From Planctomycetota bacterium (GTDB lineage: Bacteria; Planctomycetota; B15-G4): a stretch of DNA of 64,000 bases. This document shows, piece after piece, positions 16,514-27,561 of this stretch; within the stretch, counting starts at the first letter, position 1; each line of letters starts with the position of its first letter. The notes below the pieces were generated by a model. That model worked only from the letters and a program-made list of their open reading frames with translations, had not been told where the DNA came from and did no database searches. The stretch is taken from assembly GCA_029259745.1 (NCBI GenBank), contig JAJDEO010000054.1, positions 1 through 64,000 of the forward strand, given 5' to 3'. Position numbers and translations under genes: made by a program.

Positions 16514-17995
16514 TTACGAGTCGCGCAGGCTTTGGGCCATCTCGTCGAACACGTCCTTGTAGACGCGCCCGCCGATGATCTCGTTGCGCGCAACGAGCGA
16601 GGCCTGGTGCAGCCCCTCGAGCACGAGTTCCATCACGGCGACACGTTCGGCACCGTCCTTGATGTCGAGGTGTGCCTTGACCACGTCTTCGAGCCCGGGG
16701 ACGTCACCGAGCTTCGTCGCGAGCTCGGCGTCGGACAGCATGTCCGAGACATCGAGTGAGTTGCCGGCACCGAACCAGTCGAGGATCGGCTTGTACTCGG
16801 CACTCGTGTCGGCTGCCTTCGGAGCCCCGGCGCCGAGCGCGTCGGGGAAGTGCACGTCGAACACCTCACGCGTCGCCTTGCCGACGAGGTGATGCGCGAC
16901 GGACTGGGCGCCTTCGCGCTCACCCTCGAACACCAGCTCGACCTTGCCCGTGATCGCCGACATCGCCGACAGCACGTCGGAGACACGCGTCGTCGCGACG
17001 GACGCTCCCGTCAGCAGCGCGCGCCGCTCGGCATTCGAGACGACGTTCTCCATCAGCGAGATCGTCATGCGCGCACTCACGCCGGAGTTCTGGTCGACGA
17101 ACTCGCTGTCGCGCGCCGCGAACGCGACCTCTTCGATGAGGATCTGCATCCACTCGGGCACTCTGACCTCGATCGACTCGTCGCCGTCGCGCTTCACCCA
17201 CGCTTCCTGGCGCGTGATCTCCATCGACTCCTCGACCGTGCGCGGGTAGTGCGTGAGGATCTGCGAGGCGATGCGGTCGCGCAGCGGCGTGATGATGTTG
17301 CCGCGGTTGGTGTAGTCCTCGGGGTTGGCCGAGAAGGTGAGGCACATGTCGAGCGGCATGCGGATCGGGAAGCCGCGGATCTGGATGTCACCCTCTTCGA
17401 GGATGTTCAGCAGGCCGACCTGGATGCGGGCCTGGAGGTCGGGCAGCTCGTTGATCGCGAAGATCCCGCGGTTGGCGCGCGGCACGATCCCGAAGTGGAT
17501 CACGTCGGGGTCGGCGAACGTGAGCTTGCGGGTGGCCGCCTTGATGGGGTCGATGTCGCCGATGAGGTCTGAGATCGTGACATCGGGCGTGGCGAGCTTC
17601 TCGTGGTAGCGCTCGGCGCGCGGAAGCCACTCGATCGGCGCCGCGTCGCCCTCCTCGGCCAGCAGCCGATGCCCGAACGTGCTGATCGGCGCGAAGGGGT
17701 CGTCGTGAACCTCCGAGCCGGCCAGGAACGGGATCTCGTCGTCGAGCAAGCGCGGCAGGGCCCGCAGCATGCGCGTCTTGGCCTGGCCTCGCAGCCCCAG
17801 GAGGATGAAATCGTGACCCGAGAGAATCGCGTTCTGGACCTGCGGGATCACCGTCTTGTCGTAGCCGATGACGCCGGGGAAGACGGGCTCGCCGGCGCGC
17901 ATCAAGCGCACCAGATTGCGACGCATCTCGCGTTTGACGGTGCAAGGCGTCCAACCAGAGGCCTTGAGTTCTCCGAACGTCGTGGGCTTCGTCAT
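16514..17995 (-). CDS. MoxR/magnesium-chelatase-like AAA+ ATPase, 493 aa
   Basis: AAA+ ATPase of the MoxR/magnesium-chelatase class. Walker A GLRGQAKT is at 67-74. The Walker B region GIFAINELP (177-185) has Asn-Glu where most members have Asp-Glu, which I have seen in this subfamily. FSANPEDYTNRGNIITPLRD is the sensor/arginine-finger stretch. The C-terminal ~170 residues form a helical domain specific to the longer, chelatase-like members. It presumably powers a chaperone with the VWA protein encoded three bases downstream. The start at 17995 is the first ATG followed by family-like sequence; the 17 codons upstream are proline-rich and unlikely. Divergent from the second nuclease operon with about 200 bases between. 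Confidence 0.88.
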   Translation of the reverse strand: MTKPTTFGELKASGWTPCTVKREMRRNLVRLMRAGEPVFPGVIGYDKTVIPQVQNAILSGHDFILLGLRGQAKTRMLRALPRLLDDEIPFLAGSEVHDDPFAPISTFGHRLLAEEGDAAPIEWLPRAERYHEKLATPDVTISDLIGDIDPIKAATRKLTFADPDVIHFGIVPRANRGIFAINELPDLQARIQVGLLNILEEGDIQIRGFPIRMPLDMCLTFSANPEDYTNRGNIITPLRDRIASQILTHYPRTVEESMEITRQEAWVKRDGDESIEVRVPEWMQILIEEVAFAARDSEFVDQNSGVSARMTISLMENVVSNAERRALLTGASVATTRVSDVLSAMSAITGKVELVFEGEREGAQSVAHHLVGKATREVFDVHFPDALGAGAPKAADTSAEYKPILDWFGAGNSLDVSDMLSDAELATKLGDVPGLEDVVKAHLDIKDGAERVAVMELVLEGLHQASLVARNEIIGGRVYKDVFDEMAQSLRDS

Positions 17996-18198
17996 CGGTG
18001 TGCGGGGCGGCCTGGGGGTGGGAAGTGGGAAGCGCGACGGTAACACGCTGTAGCCCGGCGCTGCCGTCGGCGCCAGGCCGTGCTGCTCGGGGTTCGCGAC
18101 AAATCAACGCAGATCGAGGTGAGCGTCAAGCCACCCCGGGTGGACTGCCGATTGGAACGTGACGCGTTCCCCTCACTCCACCCCATCTGCGACGACCC

Positions 18199-19527
18199 AT
18201 GGCGACGTTCCAGTTCGTGCATTGCGCCGACCTCCACCTCGACAGCCCGTTTCATTCTTCGGTCGGACGACTGCGGCGACACCTCGACGACGCACGCCGC
18301 ACGGCGGTCGTGCGCCTCGTCGACCTCTGCCTCGCCGAGCGCGTCCACGCGCTGCTCATCGCGGGCGACATGTTCGATGAAGCCCGCCTGACCCTCGAAA
18401 CCGAGGCGTTCCTCGTCGAGCAGTTCCGACGCCTCACCGATCAGGGCATCACCGTCGTCGCCGTCGCGGGCAACCATGACCCAGGCCGGGACAACGGACG
18501 ACTCTCCCGCGTGCCGTGGCCGAAGGAGCGCTTCCACCTCCTGCGCGGCCCCGAGCCGCAAGAGGTGATCGTGCGCGACGACGGCGGATCCCCCGTCGGA
18601 CGCGTCTACGGAGTGGGCCACATGACGGCCACCGAGGGCGGCAACCTCGTGGCGGCCTTCCCGAGCGTCGAGGGCAACGACCCCGCGGTCGGCATCGTCC
18701 ACTGCCTCGTCGACGGCGTCGATTATGCATGGCGGCATCCCCATCGCGCACCCTGCTCGATCGACGACTTCACGGACCACGGCATCCACTACTGGGCCCT
18801 CGGCCACGTCCACACGCGGCAGGAGGTGCTCGACCAACCGGTTGCCCACTACCCCGGCAACCTCATCGGCCGTCACTTCGCCGAGCCGGGCGCCAAGGGC
18901 GCACTCGTCGTGTCGGTGAAGAGTGGCGGTGAGACGAACGTCACCTTCCGCCCCCTGGCGCGCACGCGCTTCGAACGCGTCGAGCCCGTCGGCCTCACGA
19001 TGGTGCAGGATCTCGCCCAGCTGACGGCGGCCGTCGAACTCGCCTTCGAGGGCATTGCCACGTCGCCTGAGGTTCTCGACGACCAGGAATGGCTCGTGCG
19101 CGTCGAGCTCAAGGGGGCCTGCCCGATCGCCGAACAGCTCGGCCGCGAACAGGTCCGCGGCGAACTCGCCGATCGTCTCCAAGACGCCCTCGGAGCGCTC
19201 GACGTCGAAGTTCTCGACACGGGGCTCACGCAGGTGCGCGACGTCGCCGAACACCGCGGTCAGGCCGACCTCCTCGGCCTCTCGCTCGAAGTCATCGACG
19301 ACGCGCTCGAAGACTCGAATCTGCTCGACCAACTCGCCCATGGACTGCTGACGGTCTCGGAGATGACCGACGTCGGAGCCAAGCGCCGCGCCGTGCGCGA
19401 GCTGCTCTCCGACCTCGACCTCCTCGCGGCCGAAACGCTGATCGCCGAGGCGAGCCACACACCACACGACAACCTCACCAGTGCTGACGTCTTGGACGTC
19501 CACAACAACTCGGAGACCACCCGATGA
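18199..19527 (+). CDS. SbcD/YhaO-like metallophosphoesterase nuclease (copy 2), 442 aa
   Basis: Paralogue of the gene at 8160-9473 with the same motifs: D11-x-H13, GDMFD 56-60, GNHD 91-94, a His in GIVHCLVDG and GHVH 202-205. Stretches such as CLAERVHAL and NLIGRHFAEPGAKGALVV are almost the same in both copies, and the C-terminal partner-binding half keeps EWLVRVELKGACPIAEQL. The active site looks complete. The stop overlaps the start of the ATPase gene (ATGA), so the two are translated together. About 20 C-terminal residues after the last family block are polar and probably disordered. Confidence 0.9.
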   Translation: MATFQFVHCADLHLDSPFHSSVGRLRRHLDDARRTAVVRLVDLCLAERVHALLIAGDMFDEARLTLETEAFLVEQFRRLTDQGITVVAVAGNHDPGRDNGRLSRVPWPKERFHLLRGPEPQEVIVRDDGGSPVGRVYGVGHMTATEGGNLVAAFPSVEGNDPAVGIVHCLVDGVDYAWRHPHRAPCSIDDFTDHGIHYWALGHVHTRQEVLDQPVAHYPGNLIGRHFAEPGAKGALVVSVKSGGETNVTFRPLARTRFERVEPVGLTMVQDLAQLTAAVELAFEGIATSPEVLDDQEWLVRVELKGACPIAEQLGREQVRGELADRLQDALGALDVEVLDTGLTQVRDVAEHRGQADLLGLSLEVIDDALEDSNLLDQLAHGLLTVSEMTDVGAKRRAVRELLSDLDLLAAETLIAEASHTPHDNLTSADVLDVHNNSETTR

Positions 19528-22500
19528 GACTCGATCACATCGACATCCGCGCATTCGGAACACTGCGCGACGTGTCCTTCAGCGGGCTGGCCGGTCACGA
19601 CGTCGTCGTCCTGTTGGGCGGCAACGAGAGTGGCAAGTCCACACTCCGTGAGTTCCTCGGTGAGAGTCTCTACGGCTTCCGCCCGGGTCGCCTCGCCGAC
19701 CACGCCTATGCCCCGCAGGACGGCAGTCCGATCGCGGGCAAGTCGGGCTGGGTCCTCGACGATGGGACCACAGCCGCTGTCGAGCGGTCGCTGGCCAAGA
19801 TGCCCGAGGGCATGCTGACGACGGCCGGCGGAACCGAGGCGATCGGCAATCACCCGTTGCCTTGGGTCGGCTCGCTATCGTCGTCGATGTTCCGCTCGGT
19901 GCACGCGATGACCTTCGACTCGCTCAGCACGCTCTCGCACGAGGCGTGGGACGAGATCGAACGGCGCCTGCTCGGCGGGACGGCGAGCTGCTCGCTGCGC
20001 TCGATCGACAGCGCGCTCGCGACGCTCGACCGTCGCGCCACGATCGAACACGACGGAAGCGTCTCGACACGCTCCGTCGACGGACGCCTCGGCGAACGCC
20101 TGCAGAAGCTGCGCGGGCGCCGTGAACTCGCCGCCCAGCGCCTCGCACGCCTGCTCGAAATCCGCGCCGAACTCGCCGACGTCGAGGTCTCGATCGAGCT
20201 GACGCGCGACGAGCTGCAGACGAGTCGTGCGCGCCTTTCGCGCGCCGAAGTCCTGCTGCCGGTTCTGCGTCGTCTCGAGGAAGTCGCGCGCCTGCGCACT
20301 CTCTCGACGGAGTGGATCGACAAGGACGACCTGCCCGACGACGTCCGCGGCCAGTACGAACGCCTCAGCCAGGAAGCGCGCCAGCTGCGCACCGAGGCGG
20401 CGCGGCTCGACGGCGAGATCGAACAGCAGCGCCGACGCGTCGAACTGACCGACGCCGAGCACAAGATCCTCAAGCACGAGGATGCGGTCCGCTCGCTCTT
20501 CGACCAGTCGGCCGTGCACCAGCAGGACCTCGTGCACGTCAACGACCTCGACCGTGACGAGACCGCACAGCAGGCCGTGCTCGACTCCGGCGCCTCGCCG
20601 TCGCTCTCCGGACCGTTCGACGCCGAAGCGCGCGCGGCTCTCGACCGGCTCTCGTTCCCCGAGCTGCGCGAGCGCGTCAAGGCCTACGAAGAGACACGCC
20701 GCCAGCCCGAGCACGCCAAGGCCTCCGTGGCGTTGCTGAACGAGACCGTCGAGCACACGAAGAAGGAGCTCGAAGCCTTCCCGTCCGACGACGAGATGAA
20801 GCGCCTCAATCAGCGCGAGCGTGCGCTGATGTCGGTGCAGATGCACGAGCAGGTGCTCGCCGCACTGCGCAAGGAGCAGCGCCATTCGGCTTCGTCGAAG
20901 GACGCCAAGAACGCGTCGAAGATGAAGGAGATGATGCCCGCCTACGGGATGATCGGCGCGGGCATCGTGCTCGTCGGCCTACTCATCGGCGGCGCCGCCT
21001 CGGACATCGCTGTCGTCGGCCTGATCGCCCTGGCGCTGATCGGCGCAGGCGTCATGAAGATCAAGGGCAGCGGCTCCAAGACGGCCAGCAGCGGCAGCGA
21101 AGACCGCATGAAGGTGCTCGAAAAGGACGTCCGTCGCCTGCGCGCGAGCCTCGAGCTCGACCAGGACGCCGACGTCGCTCCGCACCTCGAGGACATCCGC
21201 GCCAAGCTCGCCAAGACGCGTGGCCGCGAGGCGCTCGAAGCGCGCATGGTCCAGGCCGTCAAGAAGGTCGAAGAGACCGAGGCCGACCTGCTCCAAGCGC
21301 AGTCGAAGGCCGACGCCGCCAGCGGCGCCGTGGCCGCGCTCCTCGCCGGCTTCCCGATCGCCGAGCGCGCCCTCGCGAGCCCCGACTCGGACCTCCTCGT
21401 CGAGCTCGAGAAGCTGCGCGACTCGATCCGTGCCGTGACGAAGGCCAAGCTCGAGCGCGAGGCCATCGTGAAGCGCTGCGAGCAGCGTGAAGCGCAGGCG
21501 CAGATCGTCGCCGCGACGCTCGGTGAGACGCTGCGCGGCAAGGCGATGGACGCCGTCGGACTCTGGTTTGAGCGTCTTCAACAGGCCGTCTCGTCGCGTC
21601 AGCGCGCGAGTGAAGCCAGCGCCGAACTCGAACGCCTCGAGGCCGACCGGGCCGAGACGCAGACGGGCATCGATGGCGCGGGCCGCGAGTTCGACACGCT
21701 GTCGACTCGTCTCCGTCAGCTCGACCCCGACAGTCAGGATCCCGGTGAGGGTCTCAACCGCCTCGAGCAGGCGCGCAGCTACCTGCGTGACGCCGACTCG
21801 CTCGAACGCTCGCTGCACGCCGAGATCCCGGACTGGGCCGAGCGCCGCGACGAGGCTCAGCTGCTCATCGAGAGCGGCGAGGATCTCGACCTTCCGGCCG
21901 AGGAGCGCGCCTCGCTGCGTGACTCGATCCTCGACCTCGACCGGTCGCTCAACCGTGCTCTCAGCACCCAGGCCCGCCTGATCGCCGAACGCGACGAACT
22001 CGTCACACGGCCCAAGCTGCACGACATCGAGGGCGAGATCGCCGGCCTCGAGGAGCAGCGGACGCGCTCACGCGTCACGCACGACCGCATGGCCCTGCTC
22101 AGCTCGGTGCTGCGCGAAGGCGAGTTGCGCTACCGCGACCGCTACCAGCACGAGCTGCTGCGGTCGGCGTCGAGCTACGTGTCGGCCTTCACGGGCGGGC
22201 GCTATTCACGCGTCTCGGTCGACGGCTCGACGCTGTCGCCGAGCGGCACGCCGACGCTGAGCGTGGTCGACATGGCGAGCCCCGACGAGCCCAGCGTGCC
22301 CGTCGCCTCTCCGATGAGTCGCGCGACCCGCAGCCAGATCCAGCTCGCGCTGCGTCTGGCGCTCGCGGATCAGCTCGATGGCGCCCAGGCCCTGCCCGTC
22401 TTCCTCGACGAGGCCTTCGTCGATTGGGACGACGAACGCATCGGATTCGGGGCCGCGACGGTGCGTGACCTCGGTCAGCAGCGCCAAGTCATCGTTTCGA

Positions 22501-22637
22501 CATCGCGCGCCGATGTCGCCCAACGCCTGGCCTCCGAGGCCGGCGCTCGGGTGATCGAACTCGGTCCCGCGCGGCGCGCCAGCTCGACCATCGAGACCGC
22601 GAAGGCCTGGTCAGCAACGCCTGCTTCCCTCGCCTGA
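19524..22637 (+). CDS. YhaN-like SMC/Rad50-type ATPase with mid-protein membrane helices (copy 2), 1037 aa
   Basis: Paralogue of the ATPase at 9470-12613 with the same architecture. Walker A is GGNESGKST at 32-40, two coiled-coil arms follow, then two hydrophobic helices at about 475-515 (GMIGAGIVLVGLLIGGAASD and IAVVGLIALALIGAGVM), the C-terminal signature SRATRSQIQLALRLA and Walker B LPVFLDE at ~957-963. It lacks the Arg-rich head insertion of copy 1, and its signature has A in place of G in SRGTR. Otherwise the copies diverge strongly in the coils, so the duplication is old or the operons arrived separately. Expected to work with the nuclease encoded just upstream, at the membrane. Confidence 0.9.
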   Translation: MRLDHIDIRAFGTLRDVSFSGLAGHDVVVLLGGNESGKSTLREFLGESLYGFRPGRLADHAYAPQDGSPIAGKSGWVLDDGTTAAVERSLAKMPEGMLTTAGGTEAIGNHPLPWVGSLSSSMFRSVHAMTFDSLSTLSHEAWDEIERRLLGGTASCSLRSIDSALATLDRRATIEHDGSVSTRSVDGRLGERLQKLRGRRELAAQRLARLLEIRAELADVEVSIELTRDELQTSRARLSRAEVLLPVLRRLEEVARLRTLSTEWIDKDDLPDDVRGQYERLSQEARQLRTEAARLDGEIEQQRRRVELTDAEHKILKHEDAVRSLFDQSAVHQQDLVHVNDLDRDETAQQAVLDSGASPSLSGPFDAEARAALDRLSFPELRERVKAYEETRRQPEHAKASVALLNETVEHTKKELEAFPSDDEMKRLNQRERALMSVQMHEQVLAALRKEQRHSASSKDAKNASKMKEMMPAYGMIGAGIVLVGLLIGGAASDIAVVGLIALALIGAGVMKIKGSGSKTASSGSEDRMKVLEKDVRRLRASLELDQDADVAPHLEDIRAKLAKTRGREALEARMVQAVKKVEETEADLLQAQSKADAASGAVAALLAGFPIAERALASPDSDLLVELEKLRDSIRAVTKAKLEREAIVKRCEQREAQAQIVAATLGETLRGKAMDAVGLWFERLQQAVSSRQRASEASAELERLEADRAETQTGIDGAGREFDTLSTRLRQLDPDSQDPGEGLNRLEQARSYLRDADSLERSLHAEIPDWAERRDEAQLLIESGEDLDLPAEERASLRDSILDLDRSLNRALSTQARLIAERDELVTRPKLHDIEGEIAGLEEQRTRSRVTHDRMALLSSVLREGELRYRDRYQHELLRSASSYVSAFTGGRYSRVSVDGSTLSPSGTPTLSVVDMASPDEPSVPVASPMSRATRSQIQLALRLALADQLDGAQALPVFLDEAFVDWDDERIGFGAATVRDLGQQRQVIVSTSRADVAQRLASEAGARVIELGPARRASSTIETAKAWSATPASLA

Positions 22638-22660
22638 CGAACTGACTCGATTCGAGACAC

Positions 22661-22692
22661 ACCCTCGTCCTCACATCTGCGGGGACGAGGGT
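22661..22692 (+). terminator. Hairpin after the second nuclease/ATPase operon
   Basis: A perfect 10-base inverted repeat (ACCCTCGTCC at 22661-22670, GGACGAGGGT at 22683-22692) with a 12-base loop lies 24 bases past the ATPase stop. There is no T-run, but the position fits a terminator. Confidence 0.55.
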
Positions 22693-22835
22693 GACACGGA
22701 CCTTCGGGTCGATCTGAGTTCACTCTTGTGTTCTCAGCGTCGAAAAGAGGGCTGCTCGAATCGACGAGATCGGGCATCATGGAACGCTCAGCAACTATCC
22801 GGGGCCACCTTCTTGTCAGGGGGGTGGACGAGCTG

Positions 22836-24344
22836 ATGATCACACCACCGCCGATTGCCGACCGCGTGTCGGCACTCCATCGATGCGTACTCTGTGCGCT
22901 CACGGTGGCGGTATGTACCTCGATCATCTCGGCTCAGGTCAGCAGCCGCGTCACCTGGAAGCGCCTCCTCGACCGCGATGATGCGAACCGGAACGGTCGG
23001 ATCGAGGCCGGCGAATACAGCGGCAGCACGCGTTCGTTCGCGCGCTTCGACAAGGACGACAGCGGCTCGCTGAGCGAGGATGAACTCGGCGTGCGCCTCG
23101 ACGCCCGCCCCACCACCACGGCATCAGCGCCGATCTCGCGCCGCGCCGCGCGTGCCGAGGCTCGCCAGGCCGACGCCATGTCGCAGCTGAAGCTGCGCCA
23201 GGCCGCGCTCTTGATGTTCCAGGTCGATGAGTTCGACGACGACGCACGCACACTGACACGCGATGAGTTCCTGCGCGGATGGTCGGCACACGACATCGAT
23301 CGCGACACGCGCTTGACGCTGCGTGAACTGACGGCCGCACCCAGCGAGGGTCGCCGCCGCCTCACGGGCTTGGCCGCCGAGGCCTACGCCGAGCTGCTGC
23401 ACGAAGCGATCGACACCAACGAGGATGGCTACGCCGATCGCGTTGAAGGCCTGCGTTGGTTCGACGAGCGCGCCACGGGGCTGCGCAACGACGAGCTCAC
23501 GATCGACACGCTCGACGACGACCGCTCGGCGATCGTTCGGGGCGCGTACGACGAAGTCTCGACGAGCCGCTCGGCGCCGAGCCGTGACGACCAACTCGCC
23601 GCGACGCGTGAAGACGACATCACGCCCGTCGAGCGCCCCCAACGCCCGGCGCGCGAGGACGACATCGCGTCGGCCACACCCGTTCGGCCGACACCCGCCC
23701 GCGTCGCGCTGGCCAAGGAACGCGAGACAACTCCGACCGACGTTGCCCGCGCGCCGCAGCGCACCGAGGTTCGTGACGGCACGCCCACTCCCGCCCCCGC
23801 CGCGCGCGTCGATGACAGCGCAGCAGTGGCCACGGTGACTCGACCCGTCAGCGCGGGCCGCGGCCGTGAAACCGTGGCAGCAACACGCGGGGCGGCCGGT
23901 CGCGACGAAGCCGAAGGTACGGCACGCCCCGTCGTTTCGCCGCGCGCAGGCGCGAGTGACACCGCGAGTGAGACAGAGAAGCAAGTCACGCGCGGTGACC
24001 TCACCACGTCGCTGCGCGACAAGACCGAAAAGCAGCGCACGCACGCCGCCGAGCCCGAGCGCACGGACGAGCAAGCCGAGCGCGTCGTCCAGCCCAAGCC
24101 GCGTGTCGAGCCCAAGAAGCAGCCCAAGAATCAGCCCAAGGCGAAGGGCAGCGCGAAGAGTGGCGACAAGAAGGACGGCAAGAAGAAGAAGGACGCCGCC
24201 GCGACGACGTCAACGAAGCCGCGCGGCAAGGCCCGCACCGACGACAGCCCGGCCGAGCAGAAGAGTGCCGACGCCGAAGAGCAGCCGGCGAGCACCGAAG
24301 AGGCCCCGCGCACCAAGCGAGCAAAGCTCAAGAAGGATCGCTGA
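22836..24344 (+). CDS. Secreted EF-hand protein with long basic/acidic tail, 502 aa
   Basis: A signal peptide (MITPPPIADR, then CVLCALTVAVCTSIISAQ) leads into EF-hand-like calcium loops: DANRNGRIEAGEY and DKDDSGSLSEDEL near the N-terminus, weaker DEFDDDARTLTRDEF and DIDRDTRLTLREL, and DTNEDGYADRVEGL. About residues 250-502 are low-complexity, rich in Arg, Thr, Pro and Glu, then a lysine-rich segment (KKQPKNQPKAK, GDKKDGKKKK). Such tails are disordered and may bind polyanions or cell-wall polymer. The start at 22836 is chosen because the signal peptide begins there; the frame is open 36 codons further. The catalytic role, if any, is unknown. It converges on the sigma-54 activator gene with 9 bases between stops. 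Confidence 0.8.
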   Translation: MITPPPIADRVSALHRCVLCALTVAVCTSIISAQVSSRVTWKRLLDRDDANRNGRIEAGEYSGSTRSFARFDKDDSGSLSEDELGVRLDARPTTTASAPISRRAARAEARQADAMSQLKLRQAALLMFQVDEFDDDARTLTRDEFLRGWSAHDIDRDTRLTLRELTAAPSEGRRRLTGLAAEAYAELLHEAIDTNEDGYADRVEGLRWFDERATGLRNDELTIDTLDDDRSAIVRGAYDEVSTSRSAPSRDDQLAATREDDITPVERPQRPAREDDIASATPVRPTPARVALAKERETTPTDVARAPQRTEVRDGTPTPAPAARVDDSAAVATVTRPVSAGRGRETVAATRGAAGRDEAEGTARPVVSPRAGASDTASETEKQVTRGDLTTSLRDKTEKQRTHAAEPERTDEQAERVVQPKPRVEPKKQPKNQPKAKGSAKSGDKKDGKKKKDAAATTSTKPRGKARTDDSPAEQKSADAEEQPASTEEAPRTKRAKLKKDR

Positions 24345-24353
24345 GGCGCCCCG

Positions 24354-25901
<1,548 letters not shown>

Positions 25902-25964
25902 GGGTTCCCAGGGTAGCCGGACACCACCTGAGATCTCACGCCCGATCGCCGAGCGGAGGCCCTC

Positions 25965-26753
25965 TCACTCGCGCCTCACCACGACACGGTCCGCGAGCTC
26001 GTTCTCATCGTCGGGTGTGCCTGGAGCGTGGCCGGCGAGAATGTCCCCCACGAGCTGCAGCGCATCGATCAGACCGGTGCGCAGCGAGCCGGCCCGGATC
26101 CCCGCCAGGACGGCCCGATCGACGGGCACCCAGGCGTCGTCGGCCACGTCGCTCGCGATGCCTTCGTCGGCCAGCACGACGACGCGTCGCTCGAGCAGGC
26201 TCACGAAGACGAGCACGCCGGTGCGCCCCACGGTCTCCTGGAGGCCCTGGGTCACGAACTCCTGGAGCGCTTGCTCTTCGGCGACTTCCGTGGCCCGTCG
26301 CTCGGAGATGAATGTTCGCTGGACGTCCGGAAGGAACGCCGCGAGGAGCGCGCCAAGCGCCCCGAGTCCGAGCTGGCAGAGCAGCAAGAGGATGGGCGAG
26401 GTCCACGGAAGGATGTCGATCAGCAGCAGCGACCCGAGCAGCAGCGCCGCGAGCGCCGCCCCCCAACGCGCGCCGGGGTGACGGTCCGAGCGTTCGACGA
26501 TCACGGGCACGACTTCACCGACTGTCCGTGTCTCGGCCGCGCGCACCGCAGCACGCACGTCGGCCTGGGCGGCCTCATCGAGGACGACGACGGCGCGGTA
26601 GCGCTCGCGCCGCCACCACGCCCGCAGCAACAGCGCCACGAGGGCGATGACCGCCACCCAGGGACCGAAGCGCCCGAGTTGAATCAACAGCGACTCGCCC
26701 ACGTCGGCCGGCGTCCACTCACCCTCGTTGGCCAGCAACAGCGCGAGCGTCAT
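25965..26753 (-). CDS. TPM-domain membrane protein, 262 aa
   Basis: Third gene of a LemA-TPM-TPM operon. After a short N-terminal part there is one membrane helix (~26-45, WVAVIALVALLLRAWW), a TPM-like segment (TVGEVVPVIVERSDRH), a hydrophobic hairpin (ALLLGSLLLIDILPW and LLLLCQLGLGALGALLAAFL), then a second conserved half with GRTGVLVFVSLLERRVVVLAD. TPM domains are found in plant photosystem II repair proteins and in many bacterial membrane proteins of unclear role. The ATG at 26753 begins seven bases after the stop of the preceding gene; the upstream extension would run through that gene's Gly-rich tail in another frame and is rejected. Confidence 0.82.
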   Translation of the reverse strand: MTLALLLANEGEWTPADVGESLLIQLGRFGPWVAVIALVALLLRAWWRRERYRAVVVLDEAAQADVRAAVRAAETRTVGEVVPVIVERSDRHPGARWGAALAALLLGSLLLIDILPWTSPILLLLCQLGLGALGALLAAFLPDVQRTFISERRATEVAEEQALQEFVTQGLQETVGRTGVLVFVSLLERRVVVLADEGIASDVADDAWVPVDRAVLAGIRAGSLRTGLIDALQLVGDILAGHAPGTPDDENELADRVVVRRE

Positions 26754-26760
26754 CTCGAAA

Positions 26761-27561
26761 TCACCAGCCACCAGAAGCCCCTCCACCTGAGAACCCGCCA
26801 CCGCCACCGAAGCCCCCGAAACCACCACCACCACCACCTCCGAAGCCGCCACCGCCGCTCCCGCCCCACTGTCCGCCGCCAGTGCGACGGTGCGACGACG
26901 ACCACATGCTCGAGGCCAGCCACCACGTCAACCACCCGCCGCGTCCACCGCCTCCGCCGCCTCCGCGAAGTGCGCTCAACACGACGAACAGCAGGATGAA
27001 CGCGACGAGCGAACCGGACTGCGTTCGCTGGCGCGGAGAGCGTGCCGACTTCTCGAGCACGGCATAGTCGCCGCCTGCCGCTGCGTGCAGCGCCTCGATC
27101 CCGGCGCGCATGCCGCCACCGAAGTCGCCTGCCTTGAAGCGCGGCGTGATGACGTCGCGGATGATACGGCCGGCGATCGAGTCGGGGATGACACCCTCGA
27201 GTCCACGGCCGACTTCGATGCGCATCTTGCGGTCGTCGCGCGACACGACGAGGATTGCACCGTCGTTGACGTCGGCTCGCCCGATCTCCCACGTGCGCGC
27301 AACTTCGCGCGCGAGCCCCTCGATCGTCTGATTGCCCAGAGCGGGCACCGTGAGCAGCGCGATCTCGTGCCCGGAGCCCTCCTGGTAGCTCTCCATCAAC
27401 TCTTCGAGCGCACGCTCTTCGCCCGCACTGAGCATGTCGCCGAGGTCGGTCACCCAACCGTCATTGGCGGGAATCTGCCCCACGACCGACGGCACGGTGA
27501 CGGCGAGCAGACAGGCGACGACGAGCGCGCGCAGATTGAAGGGGCGCGACGCGGCGATCAT
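26761..27561 (-). CDS. TPM-domain protein (YgcG-like) with Gly-rich tail, 266 aa
   Basis: Exported TPM-domain protein. It has a signal peptide (LVVACLLAVTVPSVVGQ), then the TPM fold at ~30-155 with WVTDLGDMLSAGEERALEEL, EIALLTVPAL, ARTWEIGRADVNDGAILVV and the signature RKMRIEVGRGLEG. A membrane helix follows near residues 180-200, and the end is an almost pure Gly/Phe/Trp/Ser tail from about 202. This order is typical of YgcG-like proteins encoded next to LemA. The start overlaps the stop of lemA by four bases (ATGA). Function: membrane or envelope maintenance, unproven. Confidence 0.9.
   Translation of the reverse strand: MIAASRPFNLRALVVACLLAVTVPSVVGQIPANDGWVTDLGDMLSAGEERALEELMESYQEGSGHEIALLTVPALGNQTIEGLAREVARTWEIGRADVNDGAILVVSRDDRKMRIEVGRGLEGVIPDSIAGRIIRDVITPRFKAGDFGGGMRAGIEALHAAAGGDYAVLEKSARSPRQRTQSGSLVAFILLFVVLSALRGGGGGGGRGGWLTWWLASSMWSSSHRRTGGGQWGGSGGGGFGGGGGGGFGGFGGGGGFSGGGASGGW

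Noticed and set aside
17992-19563. 523-codon minus-strand open frame over nuclease copy 2
   Set aside because: Antisense of a complete metallophosphoesterase gene; no recognisable domain.
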